Origin: Bacteroidota bacterium | GTDB lineage: Bacteria > Bacteroidota > Bacteroidia > Flavobacteriales > Flavobacteriaceae | Direction of reading: 5' to 3' | DNA: 5,795 nt | Assembly: GCA_018656255.1 (NCBI GenBank) | Contig: JABHYI010000110.1 | Span: 1-5,795 of the forward strand | Shown: one piece after another, positions 1 through 5,795 of the stretch | How the letters are laid out: each line of letters opens with the position of its first letter | How positions within the stretch are numbered: position 1 is the first letter of the stretch | Notes under the pieces: generated by a model | The model's input: the letters and a program-made list of their open reading frames with translations, nothing else | Databases searched by the model: none | What the model was told of the DNA's origin: nothing | Translations under genes and position numbers: made by a program

Positions 1-1369
1 AGGTTTCTATAAATGTTGTGTTATCATCTGATTGGTTATAACTGCCAGAATCTAAAACAGCACCTCCAATTTCTCTAAACTCCCAAGAAGTTTCTTCTGC
101 ATAATCATCAGTCAATAATTCTAAAGTTATTTGCTGAGTTATATATTCATTGCCCCCAATGTCAAAGGATGTTGCTGCTTCATTGTTTTGAGTATTTTGG
201 TCAATAACGCCATTAACAGAGATAAGTGATGCATTGAAAACGTATGAGCCACCTGTCAAATCAATTGGGTCAAGTGTAAAGGTTTGCGTTTGGTTTTGAC
301 TTAAGGTACCATTAAAGTTGATTGTTTGTATATCACCATCATTAATTTGCCATGTCATTTCGGCTACTGTAATAGTATTAAATCCATAATTTGTAAGACT
401 CACAGATGGCGTTATTGTCGTGTCACCACAGCTAGTTTCTGGAACATTTACAGAGACAGCTGCGTCCAAATCTAATACAACTACGTTATTGTCAATATAA
501 TTTTGAAAGAATAACCAAGCCTGTTCTCCAGCCTCAATGTCCATATTACCGCTGCTACCTGGCCAATCATGGCCACCTCCTACAACTTTATAATACCAAA
601 CTTCATTTTCATTGACACCATTTATATATTTCTCACTCACTATAAAACTACCATCAGAGGTGTCGGTGTTGGGCACAGACCCTTCTATTAGTGTAGTACA
701 GCCGTTTTTTTCTACAAAATAATCAATGGTGTCTGCAATACTAGGGTAGGAGCCCCATCCATCATTATTATCTGGGTCTCCTGCAAGGGGAGTTACCCCA
801 TCTTGGGATCCATGAATTTCAAAAACTGGTATTGCGGGAGCAGCATCACAATCATCTAAAATATCTTGTAAAATCATTCCTGCTACAGGAGCAACAGCTT
901 TAAAGGTATCATACCCCTGGCATGCAAGCATATAACACATCTCACCGCCGTTAGACATACCTGTTGCAAAAGTGTAATCTGGGTTTAACCCATTGCTTTG
1001 TTGCAGGTATTGCGCCAGTTGAGTTAGATAACCAACATCGTCTACTGTTTCATTTGGGTGGAATGCGTATCCTACATTCCAAAATCTATTTCCTCCACCG
1101 TCTACTGTGCCCCTAGGGTAACAAACTGCAAAACCGTATTGGTCTGCAAAATCATTCATCTGCGAGTAGTTTCTGATACTATTTGCATCACCGGTATACC
1201 CATGCATCACAAAGACTAGTGGCATTTGCTGGTTTAAGTTTTCGGGCTCGTAATAAATATACTGTCTTGTAAGGCCATCATGCTCAAAATCTGTATACTG
1301 GGCTTGGATCTTGAGAGTGAATAGTATGCTAAAAATCAATAAGATTAGGAACGTATATTTTTGTTTCAT
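1..1369 (-). CDS. Secreted PHB-depolymerase/feruloyl-esterase-like alpha/beta hydrolase with CARDB-like domain (3' end outside window)
   Basis: 456 codons are visible and the frame is open at the left edge, so the C-terminus is missing. Residues 1-23 are a signal peptide (basic start, hydrophobic core, likely cut after IQA). Residues about 25-295 form an alpha/beta hydrolase of the LpqC/PHB depolymerase family (COG3509, related to CE1 esterases). HGYTGDA at 56-62 marks the oxyanion region. The nucleophile is Ser139 in GMSNGG, the acid is probably Asp190 in HGSQDG, and the base is His267 in GGGHDWPG. Residues about 300-405 look like a CARDB-type beta-sandwich, followed by a module starting near 408 with DDYAEETSWEF, a pattern I associate with exported Flavobacteriia proteins. 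The family hydrolyses ester bonds in polyesters or acylated polysaccharides; the substrate here cannot be told. A type IX secretion sorting domain would be expected past the edge. The ATG at 1369 follows an A-rich leader and starts directly at the signal peptide. Confidence 0.88.
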   Translation of the reverse strand, partial: MKQKYTFLILLIFSILFTLKIQAQYTDFEHDGLTRQYIYYEPENLNQQMPLVFVMHGYTGDANSIRNYSQMNDFADQYGFAVCYPRGTVDGGGNRFWNVGYAFHPNETVDDVGYLTQLAQYLQQSNGLNPDYTFATGMSNGGEMCYMLACQGYDTFKAVAPVAGMILQDILDDCDAAPAIPVFEIHGSQDGVTPLAGDPDNNDGWGSYPSIADTIDYFVEKNGCTTLIEGSVPNTDTSDGSFIVSEKYINGVNENEVWYYKVVGGGHDWPGSSGNMDIEAGEQAWLFFQNYIDNNVVVLDLDAAVSVNVPETSCGDTTITPSVSLTNYGFNTITVAEMTWQINDGDIQTINFNGTLSQNQTQTFTLDPIDLTGGSYVFNASLISVNGVIDQNTQNNEAATSFDIGGNEYITQQITLELLTDDYAEETSWEFREIGGAVLDSGSYNQSDDNTTFIET

Positions 1370-1452
1370 TTTTTATAATTAAGATATGATTTTACAATGT
1401 ACTAATTAAATCTTTTGTACTGTTTTTAAGTGATGTTTGTTTTAAAGTACAT

Positions 1453-1460
1453 CAAAGCTA
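1453..1460 (-). promoter_or_regulatory. Bacteroidota -7 promoter motif upstream of the secreted esterase
   Basis: On the minus strand this reads TAGCTTTG, an exact match to the Bacteroidota -7 consensus TAnnTTTG, 84 bp upstream of the esterase start. The -33 element is poor: the nearest TTG lies only 14 bp upstream, against the usual spacing of roughly 17-23. The position between two genes supports it; an 8-base motif with four fixed A/T positions can also occur by chance. Confidence 0.35.
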
Positions 1461-1540
1461 AGAATTATACGCATCAACACTACTGTATTTGGTTTTAGTT
1501 GAACTAATTTTCTTAAACACAAGTGTACTTCTATACGCCC

Positions 1541-2458
1541 TTATGATGCCTTTTGTTTGTTTAGCGTGTTTGGTAAAGGATTTTTCTCATACTTATTGTG
1601 TATAGCTATTATTGCCAATCCAAAAAGTACAGCAACTACAATCAAAATAGTACTTATTAAGCCACTCACGGCAAAGGACATTCTAATTAGTATGGTAGAG
1701 ATAACAAAACCAGAGTTTCTTATAATTTTATGAAATTGATCTGTGTAGAAGAAGGATATTAATAGCAGCACGACATCCACTAAAATAAGTACCGTAAAAA
1801 ATTGATCAAAAAATAAATTATTGATGCTTTCAAAAGAGGGTATTGTGCTAGTAGAAATAGAAAGCCCTGCAGACCAATCAATAAGAGTATACAATGCCAT
1901 GGAAAAAAATAAAGGCACCAGAATTATTGCGATTAACTTTTTTCTCTTAACAAACCGTTGAATAACATTGTTTTCTCCAGTAGCTTTAATTGTTTTTAAT
2001 CTTCCTTGTTTTTGAAATAAAAAGATTAAGTAAAATAAAATTAACGATGCCAATAAATCATAGGTAAATTGTAAATCTCCCTTTATTTCAAACCAATTTG
2101 CAGAAAGCTCAAGGGTAGATAAATCTTTAAATAACTTACGAATAATTATAAGGGTAATTATCTCGTATTGTTTTGTTATGTAGGTTGTGAAAGACTTTGG
2201 AAGGTAATATATAAGTAAATATACCTCATATATCAGAATAAAAGAAAAAGGAGTGTAGACAGCAGATATAGGGTTTGTAAGTAGTTCTGAGTTTAAAGGT
2301 TGCGCTAAAAAATCAAACTTTATCAAATAGATTATTACCAAATGAATAAAAAAACTAAACAGCGCTAGTTTAAGAATTAATTTTTCTGTCTTTGCTCTAG
2401 TTTCTTCAGAAAGAAACATATTAAAAGTGTAAGGTAAAATGTTTCTTTTGGTATTCAT
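1541..2458 (-). CDS. Polytopic integral membrane protein of unknown function
   Basis: 305 residues; I do not recognise the family. Hydrophobic segments lie at about 28-47, 66-87, 131-148, 174-194, 217-238, 249-265 and 267-286. A shorter amphipathic stretch at 97-112 (ITLIIIRKLF) may be a re-entrant or interfacial helix. Basic residues at the N-terminus, at 150-174 (KQGRLK, RFVKRKK) and in the C-terminal tail suggest these face the cytoplasm. Charged residues sit inside or beside membrane segments: Glu78, Arg107, Lys108, Asp134, Asp228 and Arg259. That is more than a plain anchor needs and would suit a channel, transporter or sensor, but no signature decides this. The ATG start at 2458 has no Shine-Dalgarno; Met14 is a possible later start. 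The neighbours are a DUF3050 gene 121 bp upstream and a secreted esterase 171 bp downstream, neither of which explains it. It could be read through from the DUF3050 transcript. Confidence 0.75.
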   Translation of the reverse strand: MNTKRNILPYTFNMFLSEETRAKTEKLILKLALFSFFIHLVIIYLIKFDFLAQPLNSELLTNPISAVYTPFSFILIYEVYLLIYYLPKSFTTYITKQYEIITLIIIRKLFKDLSTLELSANWFEIKGDLQFTYDLLASLILFYLIFLFQKQGRLKTIKATGENNVIQRFVKRKKLIAIILVPLFFSMALYTLIDWSAGLSISTSTIPSFESINNLFFDQFFTVLILVDVVLLLISFFYTDQFHKIIRNSGFVISTILIRMSFAVSGLISTILIVVAVLFGLAIIAIHNKYEKNPLPNTLNKQKAS

Positions 2459-2522
2459 CTAGAGTTGATTTTATAGCTTTTTATATAAATAAGTAGTTGC
2501 TTTGAACCCCTAATTTAGTCAA

Positions 2523-2546
2523 TAAAAACCTAATGAAAAACATTAG
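2523..2546 (-). terminator. Weak intrinsic terminator after the DUF3050 gene
   Basis: A perfect 6-bp stem, CTAATG/CATTAG, with a 5-nt loop (2530-2546) is followed on the minus strand by G and then five T residues and a further TT-containing run. It begins 34 bp past the DUF3050 stop codon, the right place and orientation for that gene. The stem has only two G-C pairs, so termination is probably partial and some read-through into the membrane protein gene is likely. Confidence 0.4.
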
Positions 2547-2579
2547 CATACTCTATATAACAATTTGCATATTAGATTG

Positions 2580-3374
2580 TTAATCTCCTACAATGCTGTA
2601 GTGGTGTTTTTTTGCACATATAATATCATTAATTGCATTCCAAAGTGCAATCCTTTTTTCTAGTGATTGCTTTGCTATTGTTAAGGTTTCACTCCATTTT
2701 TGAGTATCTTCTTTACATAATTCTGAAATCATCTTCAGAGATAGGGGCCCATGCTGATCACCGTCTAATTCGATGTGGCGCTCTAAATAATATTTTAATT
2801 TATTGTACGATTTATTTTCTGAATCAGCACTTTTTAAGATTTCTATAAACATATCTGGAATCACATCTTCTCTACCAAAGGTAAAAGCAGCGGCAACCAT
2901 GTGTGTTTTTTTAGTTTCAATAACCGAAAATGTAAACTTTACAAAATCTAAGACTCTTTGGTCTATATTTATATTTTTGAATGCATCTTCTATGGTGTTT
3001 CCGTATGTGATACGGTCAATAAACGTGTCTATTTTAGCGGTATTTGCACCAACTTGTAACATCGCATCTAGGTACATCTCAAAATGGCTATTAGCAACTC
3101 CTAACTCGTTTAGATCACTTTCTTCTCCATGAACTATCTCATTGATAAACCTGGATAGTATTGGATTTTTTGGTGGAGTCCAAGGTGTGGTAACTGTTGT
3201 AATGTTTATTTGCAAACTTTTTAAAAGCGACATGAAATCCCAAACTGCGAACACATGATTCTCCATAAACGACTTGATATCCTCTATGGTTTTTAAGTTC
3301 TCATACAGTTTATGTGTTTTTAATTGTGCTCGTAACCCAGAAATTTCTTCTTCTATAAGTTGTATTCTATTCAT
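2580..3374 (-). CDS. DUF3050 family protein, heme-oxygenase-like fold, candidate non-heme metal oxidase
   Basis: 264 residues, close to the usual DUF3050 (PF11251) length. Family-type motifs occur in order: [18 protein letters not shown] (38-55), [12 protein letters not shown] (76-87), [10 protein letters not shown] (96-105), [14 protein letters not shown] (157-170) and [14 protein letters not shown] (196-209). The protein looks all-helical, with no signal peptide or membrane segment, so it should be cytoplasmic. As I recall, the family belongs to the heme-oxygenase-like clan, which includes di-iron oxidases. His97, His158, His200, Asp204 and His208, with Glu79, Glu84, Glu90 or Glu153, are plausible metal ligands; H200-x3-D204-x3-H208 resembles the third-helix signature of those oxidases. 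The substrate is unknown and no founding member of this family has a function I can name. The ATG at 3374 precedes a natural N-terminal helix, and a -7 motif lies 38-45 bp upstream. It appears to be its own transcription unit, with a weak terminator after it. Confidence 0.87.
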   Translation of the reverse strand: MNRIQLIEEEISGLRAQLKTHKLYENLKTIEDIKSFMENHVFAVWDFMSLLKSLQINITTVTTPWTPPKNPILSRFINEIVHGEESDLNELGVANSHFEMYLDAMLQVGANTAKIDTFIDRITYGNTIEDAFKNINIDQRVLDFVKFTFSVIETKKTHMVAAAFTFGREDVIPDMFIEILKSADSENKSYNKLKYYLERHIELDGDQHGPLSLKMISELCKEDTQKWSETLTIAKQSLEKRIALWNAINDIICAKKHHYSIVGD

Positions 3375-3411
3375 CTATAAAATTTAGCCGTGTTAAAGAA
3401 ATAATACCCAG

Positions 3412-3419
3412 CAAAGATA
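3412..3419 (-). promoter_or_regulatory. Bacteroidota -7 promoter motif upstream of the DUF3050 gene
   Basis: The minus strand reads TATCTTTG, an exact match to TAnnTTTG. Transcription starting about 7 bases further on would leave a leader of roughly 30 nt, a typical length. A possible -33 element, ATTG at 3435-3438, is 15 bp away, somewhat short for the usual spacing. This is the better of the two promoter candidates in the window. Confidence 0.45.
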
Positions 3420-3540
3420 AAAAAGAAACACATGCAATACATATCCTTAACATTTGTTTGTGTGTTTTTCTTAACACAATATATATCTAGTAATTAGTGT
3501 TTCAAGTGATTAATTAACAGCTACTTACGTGTATTCCACC

Positions 3541-4506
3541 CTAGTCACATGTTTGATTTGTTTTCTCAAAATACTTTTTTAGCGTAAGTAGTGAAATTAG
3601 CGTTTCATTTTCCTGGTTTCTAAACTGCTGGACATATGCATTCGCATTCTCAATGATTTGCAGGGCCTTGTCTTGATTGTTGATATAGTAGTTTAGCCGC
3701 TGTTCAAGGTCTGAATAATCATCTTTAATTATTATATAATGAACATCTGCCACCAGTAAACCCTCCATAAACCATGTTTCATATTTTGGTTTAGGCATTA
3801 CTGCTATAGACTGGGAGGACATCACCCATTTTAAATTACTTGCCACATCATTTCCCTCAAGACATAGAATAAATTTATAGTCAAGTTGCTGGTCTATGGA
3901 AAGCCTAGGGACTTTCCATAGAGGATTTAAATCATTTGTGTTTACTCTTCCAATATTACACATTGGATTCGCAAAATATTTTTCTATAAATTTAATTCTG
4001 TGTGCTTGTGTTTTGTGAACCTTACCCCGGCTTACAAGCATGTTCTTTTTTTCTGGATAGGTTTTCTGTTCCTTTTTTATAAACATAAAGTGCCTTAATT
4101 TATTCCATTTTAGTAGTACCGAATTTGCATTATTATCTCCAATAGGCCTACTTTTTACAAAAGTTGGCTGTTTAGGGACTTCTGTAATATCCCCAAAGAG
4201 AAATAAACCTTTTAGTTTTTGATTAAAATACCTACTGTATTGATACAGATCAAAGAAATATACTTTTGACCCTGGTACTGTTTTAATCTCAGATAGTAGC
4301 ACAGGGTTTTTTAGGGTTATGGTGTTTGATAATTTATTATAGTACGCTACTCTTTTAAGGATACCTCTAAGTTGTTGTTTGCTATGTATTTTTTGCGCTA
4401 GTTTTTTTTGATAAAATGTACTTGGTATGAATTGCCTGATGTAATTTACCAGATAATATAAAATCTTATTGTTTTTGTGTTTGTAGCTTACTCTTTTAAG
4501 TTCCAT
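3541..4506 (-). CDS. GT90-family (CAP10/LpsA-like) glycosyltransferase
   Basis: 321 residues, the usual size for bacterial members of Glyco_transf_90 (PF05686). These relate to Pasteurellaceae LpsA-type lipopolysaccharide proteins, fungal Cap10 and animal protein O-glucosyl/xylosyltransferases. Characteristic blocks are FGDITEVP (104-111, Asp106 a possible acceptor-side catalytic residue), KSRPIGDNNANSVLLKWNK (118-136), VSRGKVHKTQAHR (158-170), YKFILCLEGNDVASNLKW (210-227) and YETWFMEGLLVADVHYI (242-258), then DDYSDLEQ (262-269). The blocks from residue 158 on correspond to the nucleotide-sugar-binding half of the family. There is no signal peptide; the basic N-terminus (residues 1-53) may sit at the inner membrane face. 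The likely role is transfer of a sugar (glucose, xylose or similar) to a lipopolysaccharide core or other surface glycan; donor and acceptor cannot be read. The start is ATG, 12 bp after the upstream kinase stop, so the two are surely co-transcribed. No convincing intrinsic terminator follows. Confidence 0.88.
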   Translation of the reverse strand: MELKRVSYKHKNNKILYYLVNYIRQFIPSTFYQKKLAQKIHSKQQLRGILKRVAYYNKLSNTITLKNPVLLSEIKTVPGSKVYFFDLYQYSRYFNQKLKGLFLFGDITEVPKQPTFVKSRPIGDNNANSVLLKWNKLRHFMFIKKEQKTYPEKKNMLVSRGKVHKTQAHRIKFIEKYFANPMCNIGRVNTNDLNPLWKVPRLSIDQQLDYKFILCLEGNDVASNLKWVMSSQSIAVMPKPKYETWFMEGLLVADVHYIIIKDDYSDLEQRLNYYINNQDKALQIIENANAYVQQFRNQENETLISLLTLKKYFEKTNQTCD

Positions 4507-4518
4507 TACTCTAATTTT

Positions 4519-5460
4519 TTAACGGGCTAGTTTTACAAAACAATCTATGGGTTGTTGTTTTATAAAATCTGTCAATACTTGTAAACCCTTGTAATGATTA
4601 TAAAAAGCAGGGTCTGGCTTTATAAAATTAAAATGAGAGTGTCTCCAAAAAGTCATGGCAGATCCTGCATAGACAGTAAAGGCTTGTAGGGCATTAATTT
4701 CTATATCTAGTAATGTAACCTCTTTTTGATAGCCTTTTAAAAGAGCCCTTACTTTTTCAAAATTAATAGTATTTCCTTCTCCACAAATACCAATAATAGT
4801 CATACCAATATCGTACACTCTATAGTAGTTAACGGCCTCTTCAAAATCCATAATAACTACAGTGTCCTGCAATTCATTTACAATAACATTGTTACTAAAT
4901 ACATCTGCATGAATAATACCTTGTGGCAGTTTTGAGCTTATAAAGGGTTGTATGTACTCAAGATTATCCATAAGCCATGTTTCAAACGATGAATTTGCTG
5001 CATATTTTTTTACATTACAAAATTCCTGCTTTCCAAAATTAGCATGATTTTGTAGATACTTTGGCGCTTCTATTTTATGAAGTTTCCCAAGCTGAGATCC
5101 TATTAATGTTATCAAATAATTTGGTAAGTGTTCTATTATAGTTCCTTCAACAAAACTTTTTACCATAACAGGTTTCTCTTGCCAAAGGGTAAGCAGTTCA
5201 TTGTCTTGTGTTCTTAAAAGGGTAGAGGTTTCATAATTGTAATGAGCCAGATGCTCTAGTAATTGTGCAAGTTCTGTAGCATTTTTTTCTGTCTTTAATT
5301 CACATATTGTGACCACAAGTTTTTCACTATTTGTCTGTACTTGATAGTTTGTGTTTTCTGAACCACCACTTAAAATTTTAAACGATGTTATTTGCTTAAC
5401 GCCATAGGGTTTTAAAATAGTTTCAACATCTTTTTTTGTTAATGTGGTGTACTGTGCCAA
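4519..5460 (-). CDS. APH/type II homoserine kinase-like phosphotransferase (TTG start)
   Basis: 313 residues, the usual length of COG2334 kinases, which include type II homoserine kinase (ThrB2-like) and related small-molecule kinases of the aminoglycoside phosphotransferase fold (PF01636). SGGSENTNYQV (31-41) is the glycine-rich nucleotide loop in the form seen in that family. HADVFSNNV (184-192) is the catalytic loop, with Asp186 as base and Asn191 as metal ligand. MDFEEA (204-209) gives the second metal ligand Asp205 in DFE form, followed by the family-type VYDIGM (215-220). The start is TTG: no in-frame ATG exists between the upstream gene and this codon, and the next Met is residue 99, past the nucleotide loop. 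The resulting MAQYT N-terminus matches what I recall of type II homoserine kinases (MAxYT). No other threonine-pathway gene is here. The GT90 gene 12 bp downstream makes a sugar, lipid-headgroup or amino-alcohol substrate equally possible, so I give no gene symbol. Confidence 0.85.
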   Translation of the reverse strand: MAQYTTLTKKDVETILKPYGVKQITSFKILSGGSENTNYQVQTNSEKLVVTICELKTEKNATELAQLLEHLAHYNYETSTLLRTQDNELLTLWQEKPVMVKSFVEGTIIEHLPNYLITLIGSQLGKLHKIEAPKYLQNHANFGKQEFCNVKKYAANSSFETWLMDNLEYIQPFISSKLPQGIIHADVFSNNVIVNELQDTVVIMDFEEAVNYYRVYDIGMTIIGICGEGNTINFEKVRALLKGYQKEVTLLDIEINALQAFTVYAGSAMTFWRHSHFNFIKPDPAFYNHYKGLQVLTDFIKQQPIDCFVKLAR

Positions 5461-5480
5461 TAGCCTATAATTTAAAGTGT

Positions 5481-5498
5481 GTTTCTTGGGTAAGAAAC
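5481..5498 (-). other. Small perfect hairpin between the Rieske and kinase genes
   Basis: GTTTCTT and AAGAAAC form a 7-bp stem with a 4-nt loop, 46 bp past the Rieske stop and 21 bp before the TTG start of the kinase. On the minus strand it is followed by ACAC and then a mixed A/T stretch, not a T run, so it is a poor intrinsic terminator. It might attenuate transcription, protect the upstream mRNA end or affect translation of the kinase. Stem strength is low (two G-C pairs). Confidence 0.3.
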
Positions 5499-5543
5499 TA
5501 ATTGTTTTGAATTTAACCCCTCCTGGTTTTATACCTGAAACTC

Positions 5544-5795
5544 TTAGAGTGTATTGTTGTTTAGATATTTGGCAAGCAAGCCATGAAAATGATGCACTCC
5601 TTTTTCTCGTGTAGGAGAAAAACGACCTGAGGTGTAAAACTTAGACTGCAATCCTCTATGTACTCCTTCTACAACAAACTCATCTTCACGCTCTACCTTA
5701 TCAAGTAAAGCGCCGGCTCCCGTGTTTATTTTACTTTCATCATATACATAGGTTATAAAAGATACTTTGGTTTTATTTGAATGAATTGGTTTTAC
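5544..5795 (-). CDS. Rieske-type ring-hydroxylating oxygenase alpha subunit, C-terminal end (5' part outside window)
   Basis: The last 83 codons and a TAA stop are visible; the frame is open at the right edge. The visible part matches the C-terminal end of the catalytic domain (PF00848) of Rieske non-heme iron oxygenases. In order along the 83 residues it shows VSFITYVYD (11-19), GAGALLDKVEREDEFVVEGV (26-45), HRGLQSKFYTSGRFSPTREK (46-65) and GVHHFHGLL (66-74). This RG..S..Y..GR.SP.RE..VHHFH tail is common in the subgroup annotated as choline-monooxygenase-like or aromatic ring-hydroxylating alpha subunits. The Rieske [2Fe-2S] motif and the mononuclear iron ligands lie outside the window, so activity and substrate cannot be judged. 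Such enzymes need a reductase, and none is seen here. The kinase gene starts 83 bp downstream with no recognisable promoter in between, so the two may be co-transcribed. Confidence 0.8.
   Translation of the reverse strand, partial: VKPIHSNKTKVSFITYVYDESKINTGAGALLDKVEREDEFVVEGVHRGLQSKFYTSGRFSPTREKGVHHFHGLLAKYLNNNTL

Noticed and set aside
1495..1510. Short inverted repeat TTAGT/ACTAA after the membrane protein gene, considered as a terminator.
   Set aside because: Only 5 bp of A/T-rich stem and no T run on the minus strand.
2574..2586. Palindrome AGATT-GTT-AATCT overlapping the DUF3050 stop codon.
   Set aside because: Five base pairs with a single G-C pair per arm; expected by chance in this composition.
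2633..3132. Two plus-strand open frames (2633-2848 and 2803-3132).
   Set aside because: Both lie wholly inside the DUF3050 gene on the opposite strand, encode no recognisable motif and have no promoter; they are shadows of the real gene.
3461..3478. Stem TGTGTT/AACACA with a 6-nt loop downstream of the GT90 gene, considered as its terminator.
   Set aside because: On the minus strand it is followed by CAAACAAATG, not a T run, and the stem is short, so it does not meet the pattern of an intrinsic terminator.
3432..3497. A short plus-strand frame of 21 codons encoding a small hydrophobic peptide in the gap before the DUF3050 gene.
   Set aside because: Too short to stand out from chance in AT-rich DNA, no ribosome site or promoter, and it overlaps the region where the minus-strand promoter should lie.
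4519..5460. Naming the kinase thrB on the strength of type II homoserine kinase resemblance.
   Set aside because: The family includes several small-molecule kinases, no threonine-pathway gene is nearby, and the partner gene is a glycosyltransferase; the resemblance does not settle the substrate.
1..5795. A defence system, CRISPR array or mobile element hidden among the unknown genes.
   Set aside because: No repeats of array type, no transposase, integrase, nuclease or toxin motif, and gene order and composition are uniform across the window.

Overview
The window looks like chromosome from a member of the Bacteroidota, most likely the Flavobacteriaceae. The DNA is AT-rich by eye, the leaders before start codons are A/T-rich without clear Shine-Dalgarno sequences, and two intergenic gaps carry the Bacteroidota -7 promoter motif (TAnnTTTG). 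The protein families also fit: a secreted multidomain hydrolase of the kind handled by the type IX secretion system, and a DUF3050 protein. I see no mobile element, CRISPR array, rRNA or tRNA, and no sign of recent transfer.

All six genes lie on the minus strand, so transcription runs from high to low coordinates. In that order they are: (1) the last 83 codons of a Rieske-type ring-hydroxylating oxygenase alpha subunit, cut by the right edge (5544-5795); (2) a phosphotransferase of the aminoglycoside phosphotransferase/type II homoserine kinase fold that appears to start at TTG (4519-5460); (3) a GT90 (CAP10/LpsA-like) glycosyltransferase 12 bp downstream (3541-4506); (4) a DUF3050 protein with a heme-oxygenase-like metal-site pattern (2580-3374); (5) a polytopic membrane protein I do not recognise (1541-2458); (6) a secreted PHB-depolymerase/feruloyl-esterase-like hydrolase with a CARDB-like domain, cut by the left edge (1-1369).

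The kinase and the glycosyltransferase almost certainly form one transcript, perhaps with the Rieske gene 83 bp upstream. Together they suggest synthesis or decoration of a surface glycan or lipopolysaccharide core, but no acceptor or donor can be read from the sequence. The DUF3050 gene has its own -7 motif in the 166-bp gap before it and a weak terminator after it. The membrane protein has no promoter that I can see. The secreted esterase has a -7 motif 84 bp upstream of its start and is probably an independent unit.

The gaps are 83, 12, 166, 121 and 171 bp, so no stretch above 300 bp lacks a gene. The gaps hold the promoter motifs, the small hairpins described below and otherwise nothing I can identify. 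The least ordinary items are the DUF3050 protein as a candidate non-heme di-metal oxidase, the pairing of a small-molecule-type kinase with a GT90 transferase, and the orphan membrane protein.
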